Shown here: positions 17,294 to 25,932 of the stretch, in pieces
Numbering within the stretch: position 1 is the stretch's first letter
How the letters are laid out: each line of letters opens with the position of its first letter
NCBI GenBank assembly: GCA_018993155.1
Contig: JAGKSX010000027.1
Coordinates: 1 to 40,790 of the forward strand
Reading direction: 5' to 3'
From: Hydrogenophaga sp.
GTDB taxonomy: Bacteria; Pseudomonadota; Gammaproteobacteria; Burkholderiales; Burkholderiaceae_C
Length of the DNA stretch: 40,790 nt
The notes under the pieces: model-generated
The model's database searches: none
The model's input: only the letters and a program-made list of their open reading frames with translations
What the model was told of the DNA's origin: nothing
Made by a program: the position numbers and the translations under genes

Positions 17294-18214
17294 TTATGCG
17301 CCCGGGTAAAAGGGTTTTCCGATCGAGGAAGGCATGTTGATGCGGATCCACGTCGGGTTGCGCGAGATCAGGACCAGCACGACGATGGTGGCGATGTAGG
17401 GCATCATGGTCAGGAACTGGCTGGGCACGTTGACGCCGATGCCTTGCAGGTGGAACTGCAGCATGGTCACGCCGCCGAACAGGTAGGCCCCCAGCAGCAC
17501 GCGGGCCGGCCGCCAGGTGGCGAAGGTGGTCAGCGCCAGCGCGATCCAGCCCTTGCCGGCGATCATGCCCTCCACCCACAGCGGTGTGTAGACGGTGGAC
17601 ACATACGCACCGGCCAGGCCGCAGAGCGCGCCCCCGGCCATCACCGCCACCAGGCGGATGCGGCGCACCGGGTAGCCCAGCGCGTGCGAGGACTCCGGGC
17701 TCTCGCCCACGCTGCGCAGCACGAGGCCGGCGCGCGTGCGGTAGAGGAACCAGATCAGGCCGATCACCAGCGCCACACAGATGTAGACCATGGGGTGGTG
17801 GCGGAACAGCGCCGGGCCGATCAGCGGGATGTCGCCGAGCAGCGGGATCGCGTGGCGGGTCTGCTCGGGCAGTTTCTCCTGCACGTAGCTGGTGCCGGCG
17901 AAGGCCGAGAAGCCCGCGCCGAACAGGCTGAGCGCCAGGCCGGTGGCGTACTGGTTGGTGTTGAGCCAGATCACCAGGCCGCCGAAGATGGCCGCGAGCA
18001 GGGCCCCGGCCGCCATGCCGGCCGCAAAGCCCAGCGTGGTGCTGCCGGTGTGGACCACGGTGGCGAAGCCGGCCAGCGCGGCGCACAGCATCATGCCCTC
18101 GGCGCCGAGGTTGACGATGCCGGCTTTCTCGTTGATGAGCAGGCCCAGCGAGGCAATGGCCAGCACGGTGCCCGCGTTGAGCGAGGCGGCGATCAGGAGA
18201 GCAGTGGATTCCAT
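17294..18214 (-). CDS. BMP-type ABC transporter permease 2 (NupQ/YufQ-like)
   Basis: A 306-residue inner-membrane permease with about eight to nine spans, of the BPD_transp_2 family; with the other permease it forms the channel of the nucleoside/base importer. The N-terminal sequence IASLGLLINEKAGIVNLGAEGMM is the family's conserved coupling region, and AGKGWIALALTTFATWRP near residue 220 is typical of the YufQ-type member. The start was placed at 18214 (MESTALLIAAS), where GGAG lies nine bases upstream; the frame runs on to 18250 without a ribosome-binding site. Repeat copy B occupies the 135-base gap to the preceding permease gene. The two permeases, the ATPase and the lipoprotein form one transport operon. 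Confidence 0.92.
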   Translation of the reverse strand: MESTALLIAASLNAGTVLAIASLGLLINEKAGIVNLGAEGMMLCAALAGFATVVHTGSTTLGFAAGMAAGALLAAIFGGLVIWLNTNQYATGLALSLFGAGFSAFAGTSYVQEKLPEQTRHAIPLLGDIPLIGPALFRHHPMVYICVALVIGLIWFLYRTRAGLVLRSVGESPESSHALGYPVRRIRLVAVMAGGALCGLAGAYVSTVYTPLWVEGMIAGKGWIALALTTFATWRPARVLLGAYLFGGVTMLQFHLQGIGVNVPSQFLTMMPYIATIVVLVLISRNPTWIRINMPSSIGKPFYPGA

Positions 18215-18252
18215 ATCAAATACTCCATTCAGTGTCACGGGCGCGGACAACC

Positions 18253-18349
18253 GATCCAGGAACGCCGTGGAACCGGCTTTGCCGGGCCACAGGCGTTGCC
18301 CCCTTGAGGGGGGATGCGGCTACGCGCAGCGAGCAAGCAACGGGGGTGG
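18253..18349 (-). repeat. Post-stop structured repeat, copy B
   Basis: It begins one base after the stop of permease 1 (18350). Along the transcript: CCACCCCC, a variable GC stem, the hairpin CCCCCTCAAGGGGG (18299-18312), CAACGCCTGTGG, the dyad CCGGCAAAGCCGG, then TTCC and a CCTGGATC tail. Order and orientation relative to transcription are as in copies A and C. The variable stem (GCTTGCTCGCTGCGCGTAGC) differs most. Confidence 0.75.
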
Positions 18350-19408
18350 TCATCGCTTTTTCCAGACGAGGCGGTAGGCGATCAGGGTGTCGCAGGCCAG
18401 CAAGGCAAAGAGCAGCAGGCCCTGGAACACGCCGGTGATGGACTTGGGCAGGCCCAGGCGCGACTGCGCGAGCTCGCCGCCGATGTAGAACATGCTCATG
18501 AGGATGGCCGAGAACACGATGCCCACCGGGTGCAGCCGCCCCACGAAGGCGACGATGATGGCCGCGAAGCCGTAGCCCGCCGGCACATAGGGCGTGAGCT
18601 GGCCGATCGGGCCGGCCACCTCCAGCGCGCCGGCCAGGCCGGCCGCGCCACCCGAGGTCAGCAGCGCGATCCACAGCGCCTTGCGCGAGGAAAAGCCCGC
18701 GTAGCGCGCCGCCGCGGGCGCCAGGCCGCCCACCAGCTGGGCGTAGCCCGCGTAGGTGCGGAACAGGAAGACCCACACCGCCGCCACGCCGGCCAGCGCG
18801 ATCAGCAGGCCGATGGTGACGCGCGAACCGCTCATGAGGCGCGGGATCTGCGTGACCGACTCGAAGGTCTTGGTCTGCGGGAAGTTGTAGCCCATGGGGT
18901 CCTTCCACGGGCCATAGACCAGGAAGTTGAGCACCTGCACCGCCACATAGACCAGCATCAGGCTCACGAGGATCTCGTTGGCGTTGAAGCGGTCGCGCAG
19001 CAGCGCGGTGATGCCCGCCCAGAACATGCCGCCCAGCACGCCGGCCACCAGCACGGCGGGCACGATCCAGGCGCCGGTGCTCTTGTCGGCTGTGAGCGCC
19101 ACGCCGGCCGCGAAGATCGCGCCGATGATGTACTGCCCCTCGGCGCCGATGTTCCACACGTTGGAGCGGAAACACACCGCCAGCCCGAGCGCGATGATGA
19201 GCAGCGGCGTGGCCTTCACCATCAGCTCGGACAGCGCGTAGGTGCTCTTGATCGGCTCCCAGAAGAACACCTGCAGGCCGCGCACCGGGTCCTTGCCCAG
19301 CACGGCGAACAGGATGACGCCGATCACCACGGTGATCAGCAGGGCCAGCAGCGGCGAGGCGTAGCCCCAGCGCGCCGAGGGTTGGGGACGGACTTCAAGC
19401 CGCAGCAT
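18350..19408 (-). CDS. BMP-type ABC transporter permease 1 (NupP/YufP-like)
   Basis: A 352-residue inner-membrane permease, partner of the 17294-18214 product. After an N-terminal span, the KATPLLIIALGLAVCFRSNVWNIGAEGQ stretch (about 65-92) is the conserved region of YufP-type permeases, followed by NANEILVSLMLVYVAV and, late in the chain, GYGFAAIIVAFVGRLHPVGI. It overlaps the 3' end of the ATPase gene by 14 bases, and GGAGACC lies before the ATG at 19408, so translation is coupled. The stop is followed at once by repeat B. Family membership is firm; the transported purine is not known. Confidence 0.92.
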   Translation of the reverse strand: MLRLEVRPQPSARWGYASPLLALLITVVIGVILFAVLGKDPVRGLQVFFWEPIKSTYALSELMVKATPLLIIALGLAVCFRSNVWNIGAEGQYIIGAIFAAGVALTADKSTGAWIVPAVLVAGVLGGMFWAGITALLRDRFNANEILVSLMLVYVAVQVLNFLVYGPWKDPMGYNFPQTKTFESVTQIPRLMSGSRVTIGLLIALAGVAAVWVFLFRTYAGYAQLVGGLAPAAARYAGFSSRKALWIALLTSGGAAGLAGALEVAGPIGQLTPYVPAGYGFAAIIVAFVGRLHPVGIVFSAILMSMFYIGGELAQSRLGLPKSITGVFQGLLLFALLACDTLIAYRLVWKKR

Positions 19409-20939
19409 GGGCGGTCTCCTCTTTCTTGTGGTGGGTGGCGGCGGTGTCCCAGAGACCGGACATCCATTCGCCGATGCGCTCGATGGTGGCGTCGGCCCGG
19501 TCCAGGCTGGGCGAGAGGCGCCCCTTGGCGATCACGTGCAGGCGGTCGCTGATCTCGAACAGCTCGTCGAGCTCTTCGCTCACCACCAGCACCGCGCAGC
19601 CCGCGTCGCGCAGCTTGAGGATCTCGCCGCGGATCTGCGCGGACGCGCCCACGTCCACGCCCCAGGTGGGCTGGCTCACGATCAGCAGCTTGGGCCTGGC
19701 CTCGATCTCGCGGCCGACGATGAACTTCTGCAGGTTGCCGCCCGAGAGCGACTTGGCCGCCGCGTCCGGCCCATTGGCCTTGACCTTGTAGCGCGCGATG
19801 ATGTCGGCCGCCTGCGCCTTGAGCGCGCCCACGCGGATCCAGCCGCCCGAGCCGAGCGCGTCCGTGCGCGAGAGCAGCAGGTTGTGCGACAGCGAGAGCG
19901 TGGGCACGGCGCCCCGGCCCAGGCGCTCCTCGGGCACGAAGTGCTGGCCCTGGGCGCGCCGCCGGGCCGGGCCGGCGTGCGACACGTCCTGCCCGCCCAG
20001 GCGGATGCTGCCGGCCGGCGCGCGCCGGTCTTCGCCCGAGAGCGCGTACAGCAGCTCGCTCTGGCCGTTGCCCGACACACCCGCGATGCCCACCACCTCG
20101 CCCGCGCGCACCGTGAGCGCGATGTCGGCCAGGTGCGTGCCGAAGGGGTCGTCGCTCTGCAGCGTGAGGCCCTTCACCTCCAGCACCGCCGCGCCGGCGT
20201 GCAGCTCGCGCACCTCCAGCGCAGGTGGTTCGGCGCCGATCATCAGGCGCGAGAGCGAGGCATTGCTTTCCTGGCGCGGGTCGCACACGCCCGTGACCTG
20301 GCCGCCGCGCAGCACCGTGCAGGCCGTGCACAGCTCGCGGATCTCGTGCAGCTTGTGGCTGATGTAGAGGATGCTGCAGCCCTCGGCCGCGAGCTTGCGC
20401 AGCACCACGAAGAGCTTTTCCACCGCCTGCGGCGTGAGCACCGAGGTCGGCTCGTCCAGGATCAGCAGCTGCGGGTTGGTCAGCAGCGCGCGGATGATCT
20501 CCACCCGCTGCATCTCGCCCACCGAAAGCGTGTGCACCGGGCGCGAGGGGTCGATGTCCAGCCCGTACTCGGTGGCCTTGGCGGTGATGCTCGCGCTCAC
20601 CTCCGGCAGCGTGAGCGATTTGTCCAGGCCGAGCCAGACGTTCTCGGCCACGGTGAGCGTGTCGAACAGGCTGAAGTGCTGGAACACCATGCTGATGCCC
20701 AGGGCGCGCGCCTCCTGCGGGTTGCGGATGTGCACCGGCCGGCCGTTGAACATCACCGTGCCCTCGTCGGGTTTCACCGAGCCGTAGATGATCTTCATCA
20801 GCGTGGACTTGCCGGCGCCGTTCTCGCCCAGCACGGCGTGCACCTCGCCGGGCTGCACGGTGAGCGAGACGCCGCTGTTGGCCACCACGCCCGGATATCG
20901 CTTGGTGATGCCGCTGAGTTGCAGTCGTGTCGTGGTCAT
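19395..20939 (-). CDS. BMP-type ABC transporter ATP-binding protein (NupO/YufO-like)
   Basis: A 514-residue double-NBD ATPase that powers the purine importer. NBD1 has Walker [10 protein letters not shown] (about 37-45), a Q-loop in VFQHFSLFD, signature LSVGEMQR, Walker B LLILDEPTSVLTP and the H-loop in SHKLHEI. NBD2 has the deviant Walker A GVSGNGQSE, signature LSGGNLQK and Walker B LLIVSQPTWGVDVG, where the Asp-Glu pair is replaced by Ser-Gln; this is usual for the family and leaves one functional hydrolysis site. AAGGAG lies before the ATG at 20939; the frame runs on to 20978 but that would overlap the LysR stop. It begins the transporter operon, 25 bases after the LysR gene, so LysR may be co-transcribed. 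Confidence 0.94.
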   Translation of the reverse strand: MTTTRLQLSGITKRYPGVVANSGVSLTVQPGEVHAVLGENGAGKSTLMKIIYGSVKPDEGTVMFNGRPVHIRNPQEARALGISMVFQHFSLFDTLTVAENVWLGLDKSLTLPEVSASITAKATEYGLDIDPSRPVHTLSVGEMQRVEIIRALLTNPQLLILDEPTSVLTPQAVEKLFVVLRKLAAEGCSILYISHKLHEIRELCTACTVLRGGQVTGVCDPRQESNASLSRLMIGAEPPALEVRELHAGAAVLEVKGLTLQSDDPFGTHLADIALTVRAGEVVGIAGVSGNGQSELLYALSGEDRRAPAGSIRLGGQDVSHAGPARRRAQGQHFVPEERLGRGAVPTLSLSHNLLLSRTDALGSGGWIRVGALKAQAADIIARYKVKANGPDAAAKSLSGGNLQKFIVGREIEARPKLLIVSQPTWGVDVGASAQIRGEILKLRDAGCAVLVVSEELDELFEISDRLHVIAKGRLSPSLDRADATIERIGEWMSGLWDTAATHHKKEETAHAAA

Positions 20940-20964
20940 GGGTCTCCTTCGTTGTCTTGTCGGG

Positions 20965-21909
20965 TCAGCCGTCGGCATCGGGCCGCTTCAGCGAGGCGGC
21001 CACGCTCTTGACCTGCTCGCGCAGCCAGCGCCCGGCCTTGGAGGCGTGAGTGCGCTCGTGCCAGAGCTGGTAATACATCATTCGCGGGAACTCCACCGGG
21101 CTGGGCAGCACCTTCACCGGCAGCACGCCGGTGAAGCGGTCGCAGTACTGGCGCCCGGTGGTCAGCACCAGCAGGCTGCCTGCCACCATGGCCGGGATCA
21201 GCCCGAAATGCGGGCAGCGGGCGGTGATGTTGCGCACCAGGCCCAGGGTCGCCAGGTGCTCGTCCACGAAACCGCGCGCGCCGGGGTGGGTGGGCGTGGG
21301 CGCGATGTGCTCGGCGCCCAGCCAGGCCTCCACGTCCCAGCCCCGGCGCGCCGCCGGGTGCTGCTGGGAGACCAGGCAGACCACCTCGTCGCCGAACAGG
21401 CGGCCCAGGTGCAGGTCCTCGGGCGGCTGCGTCCAGTTGCCGATCACGACGTCCACATCGCCTTGGGCCAGGTGGTTGCGGTAGTCGGAGTCGCGCGAGA
21501 GCGGGTGGATGTCGATCGGGCAGTTCGGCGCCTGGCTCTTGATCTGGGTCACCAGCTGCGGCAGGAACAGCGGGTCCATGTAGTCGCTGGCGGCGATGCT
21601 GAAGCTGTGGCGCGCGGTGGCGGGTTCGAAGCTGCGCGCGTCGGAGAACAGCACCTCGGCGCTGCGCAGGATGTCGGCCGCCGGCTCGATCATGCGCAGC
21701 CCCGCCACCGTGGGCACCATGCCCGAACCCGAGCGCACCAGAAGGGGGTCGCCGGCCATTTCGCGCAGGCGTTTGAGCGCCGCACTCACCGCCGGCTGGT
21801 ACATGCCCAGGCGCAGCGCCGCGCGCGAGACACTGCGCTCGGTGAGCACGGTGTGCAGCACGCGGATCAGGTGCAGGTCAATCTTGTCGAACATGGACAT
21901 GTATTTCAT
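20965..21909 (-). CDS. LysR-family transcriptional regulator of the purine island
   Basis: A 314-residue LysR regulator. The N-terminal helix-turn-helix (about 20-50) has VSRAALRLGMYQPAVSAALKRLRE, with the effector-binding domain (about 95-300, DxMDPLFLPQL, VIGNW) behind it. It stands divergent from xdhAB with 82 bases between start codons and directly upstream of the transporter genes, so it probably controls both arms in answer to a purine. The start at 21909 (MKYMSMFDK) was chosen because AGGACAAGGGT precedes it; Met4 and Met6 remain possible. The candidate operator is the inverted repeat at 21952-21971. The effector (urate, xanthine or another) is not deducible. Confidence 0.9.
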   Translation of the reverse strand: MKYMSMFDKIDLHLIRVLHTVLTERSVSRAALRLGMYQPAVSAALKRLREMAGDPLLVRSGSGMVPTVAGLRMIEPAADILRSAEVLFSDARSFEPATARHSFSIAASDYMDPLFLPQLVTQIKSQAPNCPIDIHPLSRDSDYRNHLAQGDVDVVIGNWTQPPEDLHLGRLFGDEVVCLVSQQHPAARRGWDVEAWLGAEHIAPTPTHPGARGFVDEHLATLGLVRNITARCPHFGLIPAMVAGSLLVLTTGRQYCDRFTGVLPVKVLPSPVEFPRMMYYQLWHERTHASKAGRWLREQVKSVAASLKRPDADG

Positions 21910-21951
21910 ACCCTTGTCCTATGTGGGTGAATGGTGTTTTGGGCATTTTGG

Positions 21952-21971
21952 ACATATGGTCGAGCATATGT
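21952..21971. promoter_or_regulatory. Inverted repeat in the lysR-xdhA intergenic region, candidate LysR operator
   Basis: ACATATG-N6-CATATGT is a perfect 7-bp inverted repeat in the AT-rich stretch between the divergent lysR and xdhA starts, 20 bases before the chosen xdhA ATG. LysR proteins usually bind T-N11-A dyads; this one reads T-N12-A, so the match is approximate. Function is inferred from position. Confidence 0.45.
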
Positions 21972-21991
21972 TGTGCCAAGGGGGCAGCGCT

Positions 21992-23503
21992 ATGCTGGCA
22001 CGCATGAGCACCGAAATATCCGCACAAACCCTGACCTTCCTGCGCCGCGGCCAGCCCGTGACGCTGCGCCACGTGGCCCCCGACCGCACCTTGCTGGAGG
22101 TGCTGCGCGAAGACCTGCACTGCACCGGCACCAAGGAGGGCTGCGGCGAGGGCGACTGCGGCGCCTGCACCGTGGTGCTGGGCGAGGCGGTGGACGGCCA
22201 ACTGGAATACAAGGCCATCAACAGCTGCATCCGGCTGGCGCACTCGGTGAACGGCCTGGCGGTCTGGACCGTGGAAGACCTGGCCAACGAGAGCGGCGAG
22301 CTGCACCCGGCCCAGGAAGCCATGGTGCAGTGCCACGGCAGCCAATGCGGTTTCTGCACACCCGGCTTCGTGATGAGCCTGTTCGGCATGTACCAGAACA
22401 CCCACGGCGGAAAAGGCATCGACCGCGCCCATGCCCAGGCCGACCTCTCCGGCAACCTCTGCCGCTGCACCGGCTACCGCCCGATCCTGGACGCCGCGCA
22501 GCAGATGGGCGGCCTGCCCTTGCCCCAGGGCTGTGGCGTGAACGAGGCCGCCACCGTGGCGGCGCTCCAGGTGCTCAGGAAGGACCAGGAAGACGGCACC
22601 ACCTACCTGCGCCCGACCCGGCTGACGGAGCTGCTGCGCCAGCGCGCCGCCCACCCCCAGGCCCAGGTGGTCGCCGGCTGCACCGACGTGGGCCTGTGGG
22701 TCACCAAGATGCACAAGCGCTTCGCCCAGGTGCTGGACGTGACCGCCGTGCGCGAGCTGCGCCGGGTGGAAGGCTACCCGCACCACATCGCCATCGGCGC
22801 CGCCGTCACCCTGACCGACGCCTACGCCGCCCTGGTGAAAGACCGCCCCCAGCTCCAGACCTTCGCCCAGCGCTTTGCCGGCCTGCCGGTGCGCAACTCG
22901 GGCACGCTGGGCGGCAACGTGGCCAACGGCTCGCCCATCGGCGACTCCATGCCCCTGCTGATCGGCCTGGGCGCCAGCGTGGTGCTGATGCGCTGGGATG
23001 CGAAGCGCGGCGCCATCGCCCACCGCGAACTGCGGCTGGAAGACCTCTACACCGGCTACCGCACCAACGTGATGCGACCCGACGAGCTGCTGGCCTGGAT
23101 CAAGGTGCCCCGCCCCACGGCCGGGGAAACCTTCAAGGCCTACAAGATCAGCAAGCGCTTCGACGACGACATCTCCGCCGTCTGCCTCGCGATCCAGATG
23201 ACGGTGACCGAGGGCGTGGTGGCGCAGGTCTCCATCGGTGCCGGCGGCGTGGCCGCCACACCGGCGCGCGCGCGCCAGACCGAAGCCGCCCTGCGCGGCC
23301 AGCCCTGGACGCCCGACACGGTGAAAGCCGCCGTGGCCGCGCTGCGCGCCGAGTTCCAGCCCATCTCCGACATGCGCGCCAGCGCCGCCTACCGACAGGC
23401 TGTGCTGGGCAACCTGCTGCAGCGCTTCTGGCTGGAAAGCCAGGGCTTGCAGCACATCAACCTGGACAACCTCAATGCGGCAACGCTGGAGGCACTGGCA
23501 TGA
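21992..23503 (+). CDS. xdhA: Xanthine dehydrogenase small subunit (2Fe-2S/FAD)
   Basis: The electron-transfer subunit of the XdhAB enzyme, which oxidises hypoxanthine to xanthine and xanthine to urate. Its 503 residues combine two [2Fe-2S] domains and the FAD domain. Cluster ligands are Cys51/56/59 and Cys79 (EGCGEGDCGAC, NSC) and Cys119/122 with Cys157/159 (QCGFCTPG, LCRCTGY). The FAD domain shows VVAGCTDVG and NSGTLGGNVANGSPIGD. The start at 21992 is preferred over the ATG at 22004 because AAGGGGG stands seven bases upstream. It overlaps xdhB by four bases (ATGA), so the subunits are coupled. Divergent from lysR. All cluster and FAD motifs look intact. Confidence 0.95.
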   Translation: MLARMSTEISAQTLTFLRRGQPVTLRHVAPDRTLLEVLREDLHCTGTKEGCGEGDCGACTVVLGEAVDGQLEYKAINSCIRLAHSVNGLAVWTVEDLANESGELHPAQEAMVQCHGSQCGFCTPGFVMSLFGMYQNTHGGKGIDRAHAQADLSGNLCRCTGYRPILDAAQQMGGLPLPQGCGVNEAATVAALQVLRKDQEDGTTYLRPTRLTELLRQRAAHPQAQVVAGCTDVGLWVTKMHKRFAQVLDVTAVRELRRVEGYPHHIAIGAAVTLTDAYAALVKDRPQLQTFAQRFAGLPVRNSGTLGGNVANGSPIGDSMPLLIGLGASVVLMRWDAKRGAIAHRELRLEDLYTGYRTNVMRPDELLAWIKVPRPTAGETFKAYKISKRFDDDISAVCLAIQMTVTEGVVAQVSIGAGGVAATPARARQTEAALRGQPWTPDTVKAAVAALRAEFQPISDMRASAAYRQAVLGNLLQRFWLESQGLQHINLDNLNAATLEALA

Positions 23504-25896
23504 ACGCACGCGACCCCAACAACCCCGACACACCCGCGCCGGTGGTGATCTCGTCCCGCGCGGACGCCACCGCCCCGTCCGACGACGTGGCCGAAGCCCG
23601 CCCCGCCATCCCCGTGCCGCCCGCGAGCCCGCGCGCGGCCGGTGTCTCGCGCTTCCATGAGAGCGCGCGCGCCCAGGTGGCCGGCGGCGCCACCTACATC
23701 GACGACATCCCCGAGGTGCGCGGCACGTTGCACGCCGCCCCGGTCTGCTCCCCGGTGCCACACGGCCGGCTGCGCGGCGTGGACGCCTCGGCCGCCCTGG
23801 CCGTGCCGGGCGTGCGCGGCGTCTTCGGTGCCAGCGACATCCCCGGCGACCCCACGCTGGCCGCCTTCGCGCACGACGAACCCGTGTTCGCCAGCGAAAC
23901 GGTCCAGTTCATCGGCCAGGTGGTGGCCGTGGTCGTGGCCGACGACGTGATGACCGCGCGCCGCGCCGCGCGCCTGGTCAAGCTCGACATCGAGCCCCTG
24001 CCCGCCGTGCTCTCGGTGCACCAGGCCCATGCCCAGGGCAGCTACGTGCTGCCCCCGGTGCACGTGAAGCGCGGCGACGCGGCGGCAGCCCTGGCGCGCG
24101 CGCCCCACCAGCTGGAGGGCACCTTCGAAGTCGGCGGCCAGGAACACTTCTACCTGGAAGGACAGATCGCCTACGTGCTGCCGCTGGAACAGAACCAGTG
24201 GTGGGTCTACTCCAGCACCCAGCACCCGGGCGAGGTGCAGCACTGGGTGTCGCACGCACTGGGCATTCACAACCACGCGGTGACGGTGGAATGCCGGCGC
24301 ATGGGCGGCGGCTTCGGCGGCAAGGAAACGCAAGCCGGCCACCTCGCGGTGTGGGCCGCCGTGGCCTCGCGCAAGCTGCAGCGCCCGGTCAAGCTGCGGC
24401 TGGACCGCGACGACGACTTCATGATCACCGGCAAGCGCCACCCCTTCGCCTACCACTACCGCGTGGGCTTCGACGACACCGGTCTGCTCAGCGGGCTCGA
24501 CCTGGAAATGCTCGCCAACTGCGGCTTCAGCGCCGACCTCTCCGGCCCCGTGGCCGACCGCGCGATCTTCCATGCCGACAACGCCTACTTCCTGGAAGAC
24601 GTGACGATCTCCAGCTACCGCTGCAAGACCAACACCCAGAGCCACACCGCCTTCCGTGGCTTCGGCGGCCCGCAGGGCGTGATCGTGATCGAGCGCATCC
24701 TGAGCGACATCGCCCAGGCGCTCGGCAGGGACCCGCTGGACGTGCGCCTGCGCAACCTCTATGGCATCGAAAGCCGCAACGTCACCCACTACCAGATGGC
24801 GGTGGAGGACAACATCCTCGAACCGCTCATGACCACCCTCGCGCAGACCAGCCGCTACCGCGAGCGGCGCGGGCAGATCGCAGCCTGGAACGCGGACAGC
24901 CCGGTCATCAAGAAAGGCATTTCGCTCACGCCGGTGAAGTTCGGCATCAGCTTCACCGCCACGCTGTTCAACCAGGCCGGCGCGCTGGTGCACGTGTACA
25001 CCGACGGCAGCGTGCAGGTGAACCACGGCGGCACCGAGATGGGCCAGGGCCTCAACACCAAGGTCGCCGCCATCGTGGCCGACGAGCTCGGCGTGCCCTT
25101 CGAGCGCGTGCTCTCCACCGCCTCCGACACCAGCAAGGTGCCCAACGCCAGCGCCACCGCCGCCTCCAGCGGCACCGACCTCAACGGCCGCGCCGCGCAA
25201 TTCGCCGCGCGCCACGTGCGCGACAACCTCGCGGCCTTCGTCGCCGGGCTGGACGGCTGCGGCGCGGGCGCGGTGCGCTTCGAGGGTGGCCAGGTCATCA
25301 CGCCCACCACCACGCGCAGCTTCGAGGACGTGGTGCATGCCGCCTACGCCAACCGCATCCAGCTCTGGAGCGACGGCTTCTACCGCACGCCCAAGATCCA
25401 CTACGACAAGACCACCCTCACCGGCCGGCCCTTTTATTACTTCGCCTACGGCGCGGCGGTCACCGAAGTGGCCATCGACACGCTCACCGGCGAGAGCCGC
25501 GTGCTGAAGGTGGACATCCTCCACGACGTCGGCCACAGCATCAACCCGGCGATCGACATCGGCCAGATCGAGGGCGGTTTCGTGCAGGGCATGGGCTGGC
25601 TCACCACCGAGCAGCTGGTGTGGAACGACAAGGGCTACCTGCAGACCCACGCGCCCAGCACCTACAAGATCCCGGCCACCGGCGACATCCCCGAGCACTT
25701 CAAGGTCGAGCTCTGGCCCGAGGCCAACCGCGAAGACAACGTGCACGGCAGCAAGGCGGTGGGCGAGCCACCCTTCATGCTGGCCATCAGCGTGTTCGAG
25801 GCGCTGCGGGACGCGGTGGCGCAGGCCGGCGGTCGGCCCGGGGCGATGAACGCGCCGGGCACGGCGGAAGAGGTCTTGAAGGCGATCACCGCCTGA
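23500..25896 (+). CDS. xdhB: Xanthine dehydrogenase large subunit (molybdopterin)
   Basis: The 798-residue molybdenum-cofactor subunit carrying the active site. Key residues known from bovine XDH are all present: Glu276 in MGGGFGGKE, Arg386 in TAFRGFGGPQG and the base Glu756 in VGEPPFML. Together they point to a true xanthine dehydrogenase rather than an aldehyde or CO dehydrogenase relative. GGTEMGQGLNTKV is another cofactor contact. A Pro/Ala-rich extension of about 45 residues precedes the conserved start (RFHESARAQVAGGATYIDDI). No xdhC-like chaperone follows; the next gene is on the other strand. Sulfuration of the cofactor must then rely on a gene elsewhere. Confidence 0.95.
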   Translation: MNARDPNNPDTPAPVVISSRADATAPSDDVAEARPAIPVPPASPRAAGVSRFHESARAQVAGGATYIDDIPEVRGTLHAAPVCSPVPHGRLRGVDASAALAVPGVRGVFGASDIPGDPTLAAFAHDEPVFASETVQFIGQVVAVVVADDVMTARRAARLVKLDIEPLPAVLSVHQAHAQGSYVLPPVHVKRGDAAAALARAPHQLEGTFEVGGQEHFYLEGQIAYVLPLEQNQWWVYSSTQHPGEVQHWVSHALGIHNHAVTVECRRMGGGFGGKETQAGHLAVWAAVASRKLQRPVKLRLDRDDDFMITGKRHPFAYHYRVGFDDTGLLSGLDLEMLANCGFSADLSGPVADRAIFHADNAYFLEDVTISSYRCKTNTQSHTAFRGFGGPQGVIVIERILSDIAQALGRDPLDVRLRNLYGIESRNVTHYQMAVEDNILEPLMTTLAQTSRYRERRGQIAAWNADSPVIKKGISLTPVKFGISFTATLFNQAGALVHVYTDGSVQVNHGGTEMGQGLNTKVAAIVADELGVPFERVLSTASDTSKVPNASATAASSGTDLNGRAAQFAARHVRDNLAAFVAGLDGCGAGAVRFEGGQVITPTTTRSFEDVVHAAYANRIQLWSDGFYRTPKIHYDKTTLTGRPFYYFAYGAAVTEVAIDTLTGESRVLKVDILHDVGHSINPAIDIGQIEGGFVQGMGWLTTEQLVWNDKGYLQTHAPSTYKIPATGDIPEHFKVELWPEANREDNVHGSKAVGEPPFMLAISVFEALRDAVAQAGGRPGAMNAPGTAEEVLKAITA

Positions 25897-25932
25897 GCCG
25901 ACCCGGCCCGTCAAGCCTTGCACCGCCCGTGG

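Noticed and set aside
19395-20939. Loss of Walker B Asp-Glu (Ser-Gln) in the second NBD as a sign of a broken gene
   Set aside because: Degenerate second NBDs are normal in BMP-type importers; the first NBD is complete.
21931-25896. A single 1321-codon frame that might suggest an XdhA-XdhB fusion
   Set aside because: Only the part from 23500 encodes XdhB; the upstream part is the wrong frame of xdhA. The true genes overlap by ATGA.
23389-25923. An 844-codon open frame antisense to xdhAB
   Set aside because: Composed of Val/Gly/His/Ala-rich shadow sequence without motifs; xdhB has all catalytic residues on the other strand.
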